DNA of 25,900 bases. Origin: CAYOYK01 sp964408185 (GTDB lineage: Bacteria; Bacillota; Clostridia; Christensenellales; Aristaeellaceae). The position numbers and the translations under genes were made by a program. The DNA is taken from positions 1 through 25,900 of the forward strand of contig CAYOYK010000035.1 of NCBI GenBank assembly GCA_964408185.1. Direction: 5' to 3'. Positions within the stretch are counted from its first letter, which is position 1. Each line of letters starts with the position of its first letter. Under the pieces are notes generated by a model. It was not told the origin of the DNA and ran no database searches. It saw nothing but the letters and a program-made list of their open reading frames with translations. This document shows, piece after piece, positions 7,572 through 15,424 of this stretch.

Positions 7572-8017
7572 TTGCATTGGCGTCGGATCATGTGGGGCTG
7601 CCCCTCAAAAAGACAATGATGGAGCTGCTGGAGGAGAAGGGCCTCGCGTACCGGGATTACGGCACGTATTCCTCTGAGCGCTGCGATTACCCCGTGTACG
7701 GAGCCGCCGCCGCAAAGGCCGTGGCGAGCGGGGAGTGCGACAGGGGCATAGTTATCTGCGGCACGGGCGTGGGCATCTCCCTCGCCGCCAATAAGATTCG
7801 CGGCATTCGGTGCGTTGTGTGCAGCGAGCCCTATTCCGCCAAGCTGTCGCGCCTTCATAACGATACCAACATGCTGGCGATGGGCTCGCGCGTGGTGGGC
7901 GAGGATCTGGCGCGGATGATCGCCTCGGTTTGGCTGGAAACGCCGTTTGAGGGCGGGCGGCATCAGCGGCGCATCGACGAGATCGCCGAGCTGGAGGAAA
8001 AGCAAACGCTGGCTTGA
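7568..8017 (+). CDS. rpiB: RpiB-family sugar-phosphate isomerase (allose-6-P / ribose-5-P)
   Basis: 149-residue LacAB/RpiB isomerase of normal length. Motifs: N-terminal SDHVG (6-10), GTYSSERCDYP, the catalytic loop GIVICGTGVGISLAANK with Cys64, and RLHNDTNMLAMGSR with His97. RpiB enzymes isomerise ribose-5-phosphate and ribulose-5-phosphate, and E. coli RpiB also acts on allose-6-phosphate. Wedged between alsK-like and downstream operon genes, it would make allulose-6-phosphate for AlsE. Start: ATG at 7568 inside the ATGA overlap, with AAGGAAG about 9 bp upstream. The galactose-6-phosphate isomerase LacB is a related alternative, less likely because no LacA partner is present. Confidence 0.88.
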   Translation: MIALASDHVGLPLKKTMMELLEEKGLAYRDYGTYSSERCDYPVYGAAAAKAVASGECDRGIVICGTGVGISLAANKIRGIRCVVCSEPYSAKLSRLHNDTNMLAMGSRVVGEDLARMIASVWLETPFEGGRHQRRIDEIAELEEKQTLA

Positions 8018-8054
8018 GCGTCGCGGCTTGGCCGCAAGGAAAGGGTGGACACAA

Positions 8055-8924
8055 GTGCTGCACCTGTGGGTGGATACGGACATCGGGGGAGATGTGGACG
8101 ACGCGCTGGCGCTCACGGCGATTTTGCGCACCGAGGGCGTGCGGCTTGCCGGAATCTCCACGGGCTACCTGCGGCCGGCATGGCGCGCGCAGGCGGCGCT
8201 GGAGATACTGCGCCGGGAGGGCGCGGCGGGCGTAACGGTCGCCGTGGGCGCGGACACGCCGCTTTGCGGCGCGTGGAACGAGGCGAACATTCCCGATACG
8301 GGCGTGACGCCGCGCGTCCCGCTGCCCGTATCGGCCGAGCCGGGCTGCGAGGCGCTGCTGCGCGCCGCGCGCGAGGACCCGGAGCTGGTCCTATTGGCCA
8401 TCGGCCCGCTTACCAACTTGGCGCTGGCGCTGCGCAGGGACGCGGACACGCTGCGCGGCCGCCGCTTGTTTGTAATGGGCGGGCGCGTTGCGACCGCGGA
8501 GCCGGAGTGGAACCTCCTGTGCGATCCCGTGGCCGCGGCCGAGGTTTTTTCCTCGCAGATGGAGATCACGCTTGTGCCCTTCGAGGTGACCAAGCAGACC
8601 CAGTTTTCGCAGGCCGAGGTGGACGCGATCCGCGGCACGGAGACGCGGGCGTTCCTGCGCGGCATGATGGATCGCTTTACCGAGCGCTTTGGCTTTTTGC
8701 CGATCATGCACGATCCGATGGCCTTTGCGATGCTCGCTCGGCCGGAGTTGTTTACGTTTGAGGGCATTCGCCTCTCGGTGGGGCAGGACGGCGGACTCAC
8801 GCGCGGCGGCGCGCCGGGCGACGGCAGATCGGGGGAGATCCGGGTCGCGGTGGCGGCGGATCAGCCGGCCTTCCGGCAATGGATCAAGGCGGCGCTGATG
8901 AAGGATGAGGAGGCAACGCCGTGA
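8055..8924 (+). CDS. Inosine-uridine nucleoside hydrolase family protein (IUNH)
   Basis: 289-residue member of the nucleoside hydrolase family, calcium-dependent enzymes that cleave N-glycosidic bonds of ribonucleosides. The signature DTDIGGDVDDALAL (7-20) carries the aspartate metal cluster. Further hallmarks are AIGPLTNLALAL, FVMGG, AEPEWNLLCDPVAAAEVF and HDPMA (His near 219). Start: GTG at 8055 after an AAGGAAAGGG ribosome site, 37 bp after rpiB; longer in-frame versions run into rpiB. In this sugar operon it might release ribose or another sugar from a nucleoside-like glycoside, and the ribokinase-family gene at 20934 would fit. The substrate cannot be read from the sequence. Confidence 0.85.
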   Translation: MLHLWVDTDIGGDVDDALALTAILRTEGVRLAGISTGYLRPAWRAQAALEILRREGAAGVTVAVGADTPLCGAWNEANIPDTGVTPRVPLPVSAEPGCEALLRAAREDPELVLLAIGPLTNLALALRRDADTLRGRRLFVMGGRVATAEPEWNLLCDPVAAAEVFSSQMEITLVPFEVTKQTQFSQAEVDAIRGTETRAFLRGMMDRFTERFGFLPIMHDPMAFAMLARPELFTFEGIRLSVGQDGGLTRGGAPGDGRSGEIRVAVAADQPAFRQWIKAALMKDEEATP

Positions 8925-8978
8925 AGCCGACGGCGGCGGGGGTTGCGGTTCGGCCGCATTAGGCAAGGAGGGGTCTGA

Positions 8979-10022
8979 ATGAAGGAGTATCAGGGGATCA
9001 TCGACGGGCACGCGCATGCGTTTGGAAAAGGGCTGCAGGGCGTGCGCGATATGGTGGCGCTGGAGCGCGAGTTTGGCTATGACGCGTGCAATTTCCTCAG
9101 CTGCGAGTGCATGGGCGACGCGGCTCAGAACGCGCTGGGCATCTACCTGAAGCTGTACGCCCCGGAGTGCTATGCGTTCGGCGGGCTTAGCTATCGCTGC
9201 CCGCTGGATTTTGAGCGCGAGCTGGACGCGCTGTGGGCGCTGGGCATGGACGGCATGAAAATGGTGGAAAACAAGCCTACGCTGCGCAGGGAGCTGGGCG
9301 TTCCGTTTAACGATAAGCGCTACAACGGCTTCTTCGCCCGGCTGGAGCGGGAGGGGATCCCGCTGGTATCCCACGTGGCGGACCCGGAGGAATGCTGGGA
9401 CCGTTCGCGGATTCCGGACTGGGCGTATGACGCGGGCTACTTTTACGGAGAGGGCGGATACGTGCAAAAGGAGACGATCTACGCGGAGGTGGAGGACGTG
9501 CTGACCCGTTTTCCGGGCCTGCGCGTGATCTTTGCGCACCTGCTGTTCCTCTCGGCGGATCTGGAACGGCTGGACAGGCTGATGCAGCGCCACCCGGCAA
9601 TGGGGCTGGATATCGTGGCGGGCACCGAGATGTACTTCCATTTTGCGGAGCGCCCCGACGACTGGCGCGCGTTCTTTCTGCGGTATCAGGATCGCATCTT
9701 TTACGGCACGGACAACATGAACCTGTACGACGCCGCGGAGCTGGAAAACGCGCGCATTACCAATCATCTGGAGATCTCCTTCCTCCGCGACGGCGGCCCG
9801 ATCCGCGCGTGGGACAAAACTGCCGAGGGCATTGCGCTGCCGGCGGAGGCCGTGCAAAAAATCTGCTCCGGCAATTTCCGCCGTGTGGTGGGTGAAAAGC
9901 CGCGCGCCGTCAACGCGGAGGCGGCGCGCCGCTATCTGCAGGCCCGGCTGGATTCCCCCGCGTTCCGGCTGACCGGGGAGGAGCGAGCGATCCTTACGGA
10001 AGTACGTGATCTGCTTGGCTAA
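8979..10022 (+). CDS. Amidohydrolase-2 family metal-dependent hydrolase/decarboxylase
   Basis: 347-residue TIM-barrel protein of the amidohydrolase_2 type. The N-terminal metal motif is DGHAHAF (9-15); the expected barrel ligands follow: His132 in VSHVADPEE, His187 in IFAHLLF and Asp245 in YGTDN. The family includes lactonases, decarboxylases and hydrolases acting on aromatic or cyclic acids, so it may process an aglycone or lactone rather than a sugar. No exact function can be assigned. Start: ATG at 8979, 5 bp after AAGGAGGGG. It is fifth in the operon and its end overlaps the next gene by 17 bp. Confidence 0.8.
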   Translation: MKEYQGIIDGHAHAFGKGLQGVRDMVALEREFGYDACNFLSCECMGDAAQNALGIYLKLYAPECYAFGGLSYRCPLDFERELDALWALGMDGMKMVENKPTLRRELGVPFNDKRYNGFFARLEREGIPLVSHVADPEECWDRSRIPDWAYDAGYFYGEGGYVQKETIYAEVEDVLTRFPGLRVIFAHLLFLSADLERLDRLMQRHPAMGLDIVAGTEMYFHFAERPDDWRAFFLRYQDRIFYGTDNMNLYDAAELENARITNHLEISFLRDGGPIRAWDKTAEGIALPAEAVQKICSGNFRRVVGEKPRAVNAEAARRYLQARLDSPAFRLTGEERAILTEVRDLLG

Positions 10023-10899
10023 CCGGCAAAGCCCCTATCTGCTGACCGCGTTGCTGCTTGTGCTGTGGGGCAGCTACGCGGCCGTCAGCAAGCTGGCGCT
10101 GCATACGGTGGCGACGTGGCCGTTTGAGTGCCTGAGCTTTACCGTGGCGCTCGCGGCGCTGGCCGTCCCCTACCTGCTGCGGGGCGGGCTGCGGCGGATG
10201 CGCGCGCTGGGCGGCCGAAGGCTGCTTGCGCTGGCCGCGATCGGCATTCCGTCCTTCCTGTACTACTGGCTGTATACGCTGGCGCTGTGCGGCACAAGCG
10301 CCGTGGAGGCCTCGGTGCTCAACTACACGTTTCCCGTATTCGTGGTGCTGTTTGCGTGGCCCGTATGCGGGGAAAGACCGTCCCTCCGGGCGGGGCTGGG
10401 CGTGCTGCTGGGCCTTTGCGGCGCGGCGATCGTGCTGCTGGGCGGAGAGAGCGGCGGCGGCCTCGGCGGCGCGGGCGCGCTCTGCGCGCTGGGCGGCGCG
10501 GTGTGCTGGGGCTTGTTTTCCGTGCTGGGACGGCGCGCGCCGGGCGACGCGCAAACGGCCAACGTCGTGTATATGGCGGTCGGCGCGCTGGGATCGCTGG
10601 TCGGGCTGATCGTATCCGGCCAATCGCTGACGCTGGACGCGGGCAGCGCTGTTTGCATCCTGTGGAACGGGGTGTTCAGCCTTGCGATGGGGTATCTTGT
10701 GTGGTTTCGGCTTCTCTCGGTCGCCCCTGCCGCGCTGGCCGCGAACCTGTCGTTTCTGACCCCCTTCGCCAACCTGCTGTGCATCGCGCTGCTGCTGCGG
10801 GAGCCGATCCGCTGGCAGCATTGGGCGCGGCTGTGCGTGATTCTGCTGGGCGTGCTGGTGCAGGCGCGCCCCGGACGGCGTAGCAAACGGGTCGGGTAG
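10006..10899 (+). CDS. EamA-domain DMT-superfamily permease
   Basis: 297-residue membrane protein with about ten hydrophobic segments in two EamA halves, e.g. LLTALLLVLWGSYAAVSKLA (TM1), VLNYTFPVFVVLFAW (TM4), GALCALGGAVCWGLFSVLG (TM6), FLTPFANLLCIALLL (TM9). DMT permeases move small metabolites, often as exporters. Inside a catabolic operon it might export an aglycone or take up a monosaccharide. Start: GTG at 10006, which overlaps the amidohydrolase end by 17 bp; a TTG at 10015 is possible. The ribosome site (GGAAG) is weak, as expected for translational coupling. Substrate unknown. Confidence 0.85.
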   Translation: MICLANRQSPYLLTALLLVLWGSYAAVSKLALHTVATWPFECLSFTVALAALAVPYLLRGGLRRMRALGGRRLLALAAIGIPSFLYYWLYTLALCGTSAVEASVLNYTFPVFVVLFAWPVCGERPSLRAGLGVLLGLCGAAIVLLGGESGGGLGGAGALCALGGAVCWGLFSVLGRRAPGDAQTANVVYMAVGALGSLVGLIVSGQSLTLDAGSAVCILWNGVFSLAMGYLVWFRLLSVAPAALAANLSFLTPFANLLCIALLLREPIRWQHWARLCVILLGVLVQARPGRRSKRVG

Positions 10900-10934
10900 C
10901 GGATCCGTTGTCTTGATGGAAAGGTGGAAGGATC

Positions 10935-13853
10935 ATGGAGTACGGACAAACGGAGCAAGCCGCTTGGATACGCTGCGGAGGGGCGACCTATGAGGTATCG
11001 TTTCCCGCCGTGGGAGGCGTGCGGATTCGCGGGGGGCGGAGCGGCCCCGATACGACCCGGAGCCCTGTGCTCGCGGAGGAGCCCGTCTGCCTTCCGCTCG
11101 ACGCGCGGGAGTCCGGCGAGGGGCTGACATTCACCGCGGGGGAGCTGGCGCTCGCGTGGTCGCGGGAGGGTCGGCTTGTCCTGAGCGAGCGCGGCGTTCC
11201 CCGCTGGCAAACGCCTCCGGCGGCATTGACGGCCGAGGAGGGGCGCACCTGCCTGCGGTTCGCTTCACCAAGCGAGGATCGCGTTTTCGGGCTGGGGCAG
11301 GACCCGGCCGCAAGGCTGGACCACAACCATCAGGAGCGGCGCATGTGGAACCAGTGGGGCGGACACGAGCGCAGCGGCAACTGCGGCGTCGGCGTGTTTC
11401 TCTCCACGGGCGGCTGCGGACTGCTGCTGGTCACCCCCGCAGCGGCCCGCTTTTGCTGCAACGAGAGCGACCCGCAGCCCCTCGATACGCTTGGCGAGGC
11501 GATGGTTCCCTCGCCGTGGGCCGCGGCCGAGCCGCAGCCGGAGGGCACGGCGCTGCTGGAGGTGCTGGGCGCGCTGGACGTCGTCCTGACGCCGGGCCTG
11601 CCGGAAGCCGCGCTGCAAACGTGCTTGCGGCTTACGGGCCTCCCCGCGCTGATGCCGAAGTGGGCGTACGGTTTTTTGCAATGCAAAAATCGCTACATGA
11701 ACCGCGACGACCTGCTGGAAACCGCGCGCCGCATGCGCGCGGCGGGCGTGCCCTGCGACGCGCTGATCGTGGATTGGCTCTGGTTTCGGGAGTTTGGCGA
11801 TCTGCGCTGGCGCGAGGACGACTGGCCAAACCCGGAGGAGATGCTTCGGGAGCTTGCGGGGGAAGGCTTTCACGTCGTCAGCGCGCAGCACCCGTTCCTC
11901 TCGGAAAACAGCGTAAACTATCGGGAGTTCCGGCAGCGGGGGTTCCTCAACGCGGTCCCGCAGGGCAAGCGCGTCACATACGATCATACCTCGCCGGAGG
12001 CGCGCGCGTTTTGGTGGCAAAAGGTCGCGGCGCTGTACCGCCAAGGCCTGCGCGGATACTGGACGGATATGGGCGAGCTGGAGGAGCACTTTGAGGGGAC
12101 GCGCAGCGCCGCCGGGGATCGCCTGACGACGCACAACGCGTATTCGCTGCTGTGGAGTCAGGGCCTGTACGAGGGGCAGAAACGGGATTTCGGCACCCGC
12201 GCGATGATTCTGGCACGCTCCGGCTGCGCGGGAATGCAGCGCTACGGCGCGGCGGTTTGGTCGGGAGACGTCAACGCGAGCTGGCAGGTGCTGAGCGATC
12301 AGGTTCGCATCGGGCAGGGGATGGCGATGAGCGGCCTGCCGTGGTGGTGCACGGATATCGGCGGTTTTCTCAGCGGCGCGGAGTTCTCGCCGGAGCTGTA
12401 CATCCGGTGGATGGAATGGGGCGTGTTCTGCGGGATATTCCGCACCCACGGCACCCGTCCCGGCAACGAGCCGTGGAGCTTCGGCGGTGAGGCGGAGGAG
12501 CGCATCAGGGCGCTGGTTTGCCTGCGGTATCGTTTGATTCCCACGCTGTATTCGCTGGCCATGCGCTGCGCGACGACCGGCCGCCCGATGCTGCGGCCCT
12601 TTCGGCTGGACTCCGAAGCGCCTCTGTGCGAGGGGCAGTTCTATCTCGGCGACGATCTTCTCCTTGCACCCGTCACCGTGCCCGGAGCGCGCAAGGCGGA
12701 CGTATACATTCCCGACGGACAATGGGTCCATTGGTGGAGCGGCCGACGGCTCCGGCAGGGCTGGCATACGGTGCCCGCGCCGCTTGGCCAGCCCCCGCTC
12801 TTTGTCAGAGCGGGCGCGGTGCTGCCAACCTTTGCGCGGCTCGGCCGAAACGTCGCGGAGTGCGGCGATCTATGCGTGCTCGCCTTTCCGGGCGATGACG
12901 GCGCCTTTGACTACTTCGACGACGAGGGCGAGCGCTTTGATTACCGGGAGGGCCGCTATACGCATGCGCGGTTCTCGCAGCGCGACGGGCAGGTCGCGGC
13001 GGAGGCTGTGCGCGGGGAGACGCCCGCCTACCGCGTGGAGCGCTACGAGGTCTCTCCAGCAGCGTGGGCAACCGATACCGCATGGCAGGGGGACGAAGCC
13101 ACGCTAACGCTCACCTGCTTGAGCGACGGCGTGGCGGAGGCGCTGCTTCAGCCGGAAGCGGAATGGCGAGTAACCGATTGCACAGCCGGAGGGTGCTCGC
13201 ACGATCTGTACGAGACCGCTTACTGGGCTTGCTGGAGCGGTACGCTGCAATGCAAGGCGGGCGACTGCGTGCGCTGGACGCTGCGGCACACCGCGCTTCG
13301 CCGTCGGCTGCGGGAGCAGAGCGCAACGCTGCTCCTGCGCGGGGAGGACGGTGCGGAAACGCGGCTTCCCTTCCGCTGGGACGGCCCGTGGCTGAGCAAT
13401 CCTTTGCTCGCCGCGGGAGCGCCGCCGGACGCCGCCGCAGAGGACGCGACGGCCGACGGCTTGGCGCAGGACCGCTTTCATTGGGCGCGCGATCTCTCCT
13501 TTGCGCGCAACTGCTTTGGCTATGTGGATTTTCGCCGCCTCGGCACCCTGCGCGACGGCGAGCGAATGATGGGCGAGGGCTGGGCGCGGGAAACGCTTGT
13601 GGCGGAGACGGAGGGAGAAGCCTGCTTCTCCCTGCGCCACGACAGCCCCATTGAGCTGTGGCTGAACGGAGAACGCGTTTTTTGCTCCGAGGCGGCGAAC
13701 GCGCCTGCGGTACCGGTTTCCCTAAGGCTGCGCAAGGGAAAGAACGAGCTGCTCATCCACCAGCGGGCGGATATCGCGCGCCCGTACAGCGGCGGCGAGT
13801 TCGGCTATGCCTTGCGTTTGGCGGATTCCACGCCGCTGTGGCTCGAAAGCTAG
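10935..13853 (+). CDS. Glycoside hydrolase family 31 enzyme with C-terminal beta-sandwich extension
   Basis: 972-residue GH31 protein. The N-terminal beta domain reaches FGLGQDPAARLDHN near residue 120 and the barrel begins around PKWAYGFLQCKNRY. The nucleophile lies in GYWTDMGELEEH (Asp378), a variant of the usual WxDMNE, and the acid/base in WSGDVNASW (Asp445). GLPWWCTDIGGF and FRTHGTRPGNEPW complete the active site. After the usual GH31 C-terminal domains the protein runs on for about 270 residues, including a galactose-binding-like sandwich (RHDSPIELWLNGERVF). There is no signal peptide. The family contains alpha-glucosidases, alpha-xylosidases and sulfoquinovosidases; Gly for Asn after DM argues against a standard alpha-glucosidase. 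Start: ATG at 10935 with AAGGTGGAAGG upstream. Last gene of the operon. Confidence 0.9.
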   Translation: MEYGQTEQAAWIRCGGATYEVSFPAVGGVRIRGGRSGPDTTRSPVLAEEPVCLPLDARESGEGLTFTAGELALAWSREGRLVLSERGVPRWQTPPAALTAEEGRTCLRFASPSEDRVFGLGQDPAARLDHNHQERRMWNQWGGHERSGNCGVGVFLSTGGCGLLLVTPAAARFCCNESDPQPLDTLGEAMVPSPWAAAEPQPEGTALLEVLGALDVVLTPGLPEAALQTCLRLTGLPALMPKWAYGFLQCKNRYMNRDDLLETARRMRAAGVPCDALIVDWLWFREFGDLRWREDDWPNPEEMLRELAGEGFHVVSAQHPFLSENSVNYREFRQRGFLNAVPQGKRVTYDHTSPEARAFWWQKVAALYRQGLRGYWTDMGELEEHFEGTRSAAGDRLTTHNAYSLLWSQGLYEGQKRDFGTRAMILARSGCAGMQRYGAAVWSGDVNASWQVLSDQVRIGQGMAMSGLPWWCTDIGGFLSGAEFSPELYIRWMEWGVFCGIFRTHGTRPGNEPWSFGGEAEERIRALVCLRYRLIPTLYSLAMRCATTGRPMLRPFRLDSEAPLCEGQFYLGDDLLLAPVTVPGARKADVYIPDGQWVHWWSGRRLRQGWHTVPAPLGQPPLFVRAGAVLPTFARLGRNVAECGDLCVLAFPGDDGAFDYFDDEGERFDYREGRYTHARFSQRDGQVAAEAVRGETPAYRVERYEVSPAAWATDTAWQGDEATLTLTCLSDGVAEALLQPEAEWRVTDCTAGGCSHDLYETAYWACWSGTLQCKAGDCVRWTLRHTALRRRLREQSATLLLRGEDGAETRLPFRWDGPWLSNPLLAAGAPPDAAAEDATADGLAQDRFHWARDLSFARNCFGYVDFRRLGTLRDGERMMGEGWARETLVAETEGEACFSLRHDSPIELWLNGERVFCSEAANAPAVPVSLRLRKGKNELLIHQRADIARPYSGGEFGYALRLADSTPLWLES

Positions 13854-13891
13854 CGCGGCGCGCCGACGCCAAAACTTTTTTGCTTTTCCTC

Positions 13892-13920
13892 TTGAAAAAG
13901 CATAGAAAGCATGGTATAGT
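13892..13920 (+). promoter_or_regulatory. Sigma-A promoter of the solute-binding-protein unit
   Basis: TTGAAA (13892-13897), exactly 17 bp, TATAGT (13915-13920). One mismatch in each hexamer. It lies in the gap after the GH31 gene and directly before the operator at 13931-13950. Confidence 0.88.
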
Positions 13921-13930
13921 GATGCCAGAG

Positions 13931-13950
13931 ATGAGTAAACGATTACTCAT
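13931..13950 (+). promoter_or_regulatory. LacI-type operator before the solute-binding protein gene
   Basis: ATGAGTAAACGATTACTCAT is a 20-bp palindrome broken at only one symmetric pair, with core TAAACGATTA (13936-13945). It begins 10 bp after the -10 box and so overlaps the early transcript. It is the most extended of the four operators. Confidence 0.82.
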
Positions 13951-13974
13951 ACACACGAGAAATAGGAGGTTCGT

Positions 13975-15327
13975 ATGAAAAAAGTGTCTCGCATCCTTTC
14001 ACTGGTTCTCTCCCTGATGCTGGTTCTCTCGGTTGCTCCGGCCATGGCCGAGGCCGACCAAGAAATCACCATTACGTTCTGGACGCACTACACCGACGAC
14101 ATCTCGTTCACCCAAAAGAAGGTGGAGGACTTTAACAAGGCGTATGCCGGCCAGTACCGGGTGGACCTAAAGCACGTGGCGGACGATTACAACAACGTGC
14201 TGCTGCTCGCCCTCAAAAACGGCAACGGCCCCGACCTCTATGCCGACGGCATCGATCTGGAACAGCTGATCGATCAGAACTACGTGGCCTCCCTCAACGA
14301 TCTCATCAGCCCGGAAATGCTTGCCCGCGTGGAGGACAAAAAGCAGATCGGCAACAACTGGAAGGACGGCAACTGGTACTCCCTCCCCTTCCGCGGCTAT
14401 AACTTCCGCTTGGCTTGGAACAAGGATCTCTTCGCGGCCGCGGGCCTCGACCCGGAAAATCCCCCCAAGAGCTATGACGAGGTGATTGCCGCCGCGAAGG
14501 CCATTACCGAATACGGCGCGACCCAAACCCCCCAGAAGTACGGCTTTATGCTGCCGACCGGCGAGGACTGGATCTGGTGGATCTACGGCCAGCAGATGGG
14601 CCGCGTGAACGGCAAGAGCTTCTATGATTTCACCACCGGCACGTACACATGGAGCGCCCTCAAGCGCGTAATGGGGCTTTACCAGACCCTGCAGGAGGAT
14701 GGCAGCCTGTTCCCGGGCGGCACCACCATTCAGAACGACCCGGCCCGCGCGCAGTTCTCCGCTGGCAACGTGGGCATGATCATCGCGGCGTCTTGGGATA
14801 TCGGCGTGTTTAACGATCAGTTCCCCGCGCAGTGCGATTGGGGCGTTACCACGCTGCCCAGCTACGACGGCGAGTTCCACGGCTATTCTCAGTTCGACGC
14901 CGGCAGCTACCTGCTCATCAACGGCGCGTCGGACGAAGCGCACCAGAAGGCCGCCATGTTCTTCTACGAGTATCTGCTCAGCGAGGAGACGCTTGTTGAA
15001 TACTACGAGGGCGGCTACGGCGTACCGGTGTACACCGGCATTGCCGAAAAGGCCACCGTTGTTCCGGATCGTCCGGGCTTTGCCGGCTTTGCCGATACCA
15101 CGCTGGACCGCGTGTATCCGTACGAAGCGCCTGTGCAGGTGGAGGGCGACGGCTTTGGCACGGTGATGAACAACGTTCTCAACGGCGCCGTGGATATTGA
15201 TACGGCCATCGCCGACCTGGACGCCCGCTATAACGCGGCGGTTGAAAAGGGCGTGGCGGACGGCGACTTCGATCTTGCCAACTACGTCTACCCCAATTAC
15301 AGCGCGATGAACCCCTCCGGCGAGTAA
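13975..15327 (+). CDS. Sugar ABC transporter substrate-binding protein (CUT1, family 1 SBP)
   Basis: 450-residue extracellular solute-binding protein. A Sec signal peptide (about 1-25, ending APAMA before EADQE) has no lipobox cysteine, unlike most Gram-positive SBPs. The mature part starts ITITFWTHYTDD, then NGNGPDLYADGIDLEQLIDQ, WYSLPFRGYNFRLAWNKDLF, WIWWIYGQQMG, and MIIAASWDIGVF, the MalE-like family 1 pattern for oligosaccharides. Aromatic-rich stretches would suit carbohydrate stacking. Start: ATG at 13975, 5 bp after AGGAGG. It is first in its unit, under its own promoter and operator; a hairpin after its stop probably lowers expression of the next genes. Its permeases are 3 kb downstream under a matching operator. 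Confidence 0.92.
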   Translation: MKKVSRILSLVLSLMLVLSVAPAMAEADQEITITFWTHYTDDISFTQKKVEDFNKAYAGQYRVDLKHVADDYNNVLLLALKNGNGPDLYADGIDLEQLIDQNYVASLNDLISPEMLARVEDKKQIGNNWKDGNWYSLPFRGYNFRLAWNKDLFAAAGLDPENPPKSYDEVIAAAKAITEYGATQTPQKYGFMLPTGEDWIWWIYGQQMGRVNGKSFYDFTTGTYTWSALKRVMGLYQTLQEDGSLFPGGTTIQNDPARAQFSAGNVGMIIAASWDIGVFNDQFPAQCDWGVTTLPSYDGEFHGYSQFDAGSYLLINGASDEAHQKAAMFFYEYLLSEETLVEYYEGGYGVPVYTGIAEKATVVPDRPGFAGFADTTLDRVYPYEAPVQVEGDGFGTVMNNVLNGAVDIDTAIADLDARYNAAVEKGVADGDFDLANYVYPNYSAMNPSGE

Positions 15328-15345
15328 TCTGACCCATGCCTCTAC

Positions 15346-15376
15346 GGGGATCACAGCTCGGCTGTGATCCCCCTTG
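15346..15376 (+). terminator. Strong hairpin after the SBP gene (terminator or attenuator)
   Basis: Perfect 12-bp stem GGGGATCACAGC/GCTGTGATCCCC with a 3-nt loop (15346-15372), followed by CTTGTTTA. The T-tract is poor, so partial read-through into the GH10-like gene is likely, a common way to make more SBP than downstream enzymes. It could also protect the SBP message 3' end. Confidence 0.7.
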
Positions 15377-15424
15377 TTTATAGCAACACTATCGGTCGCA
15401 TCGACCGCGCAAAGGAGATTGCCT

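Noticed and set aside
13855..13882. Terminator after the GH31 gene (CGGCGCGCCG with later T-run)
   Set aside because: The palindrome has no loop and the T-run is more than 10 nt away, so I cannot support a real terminator.
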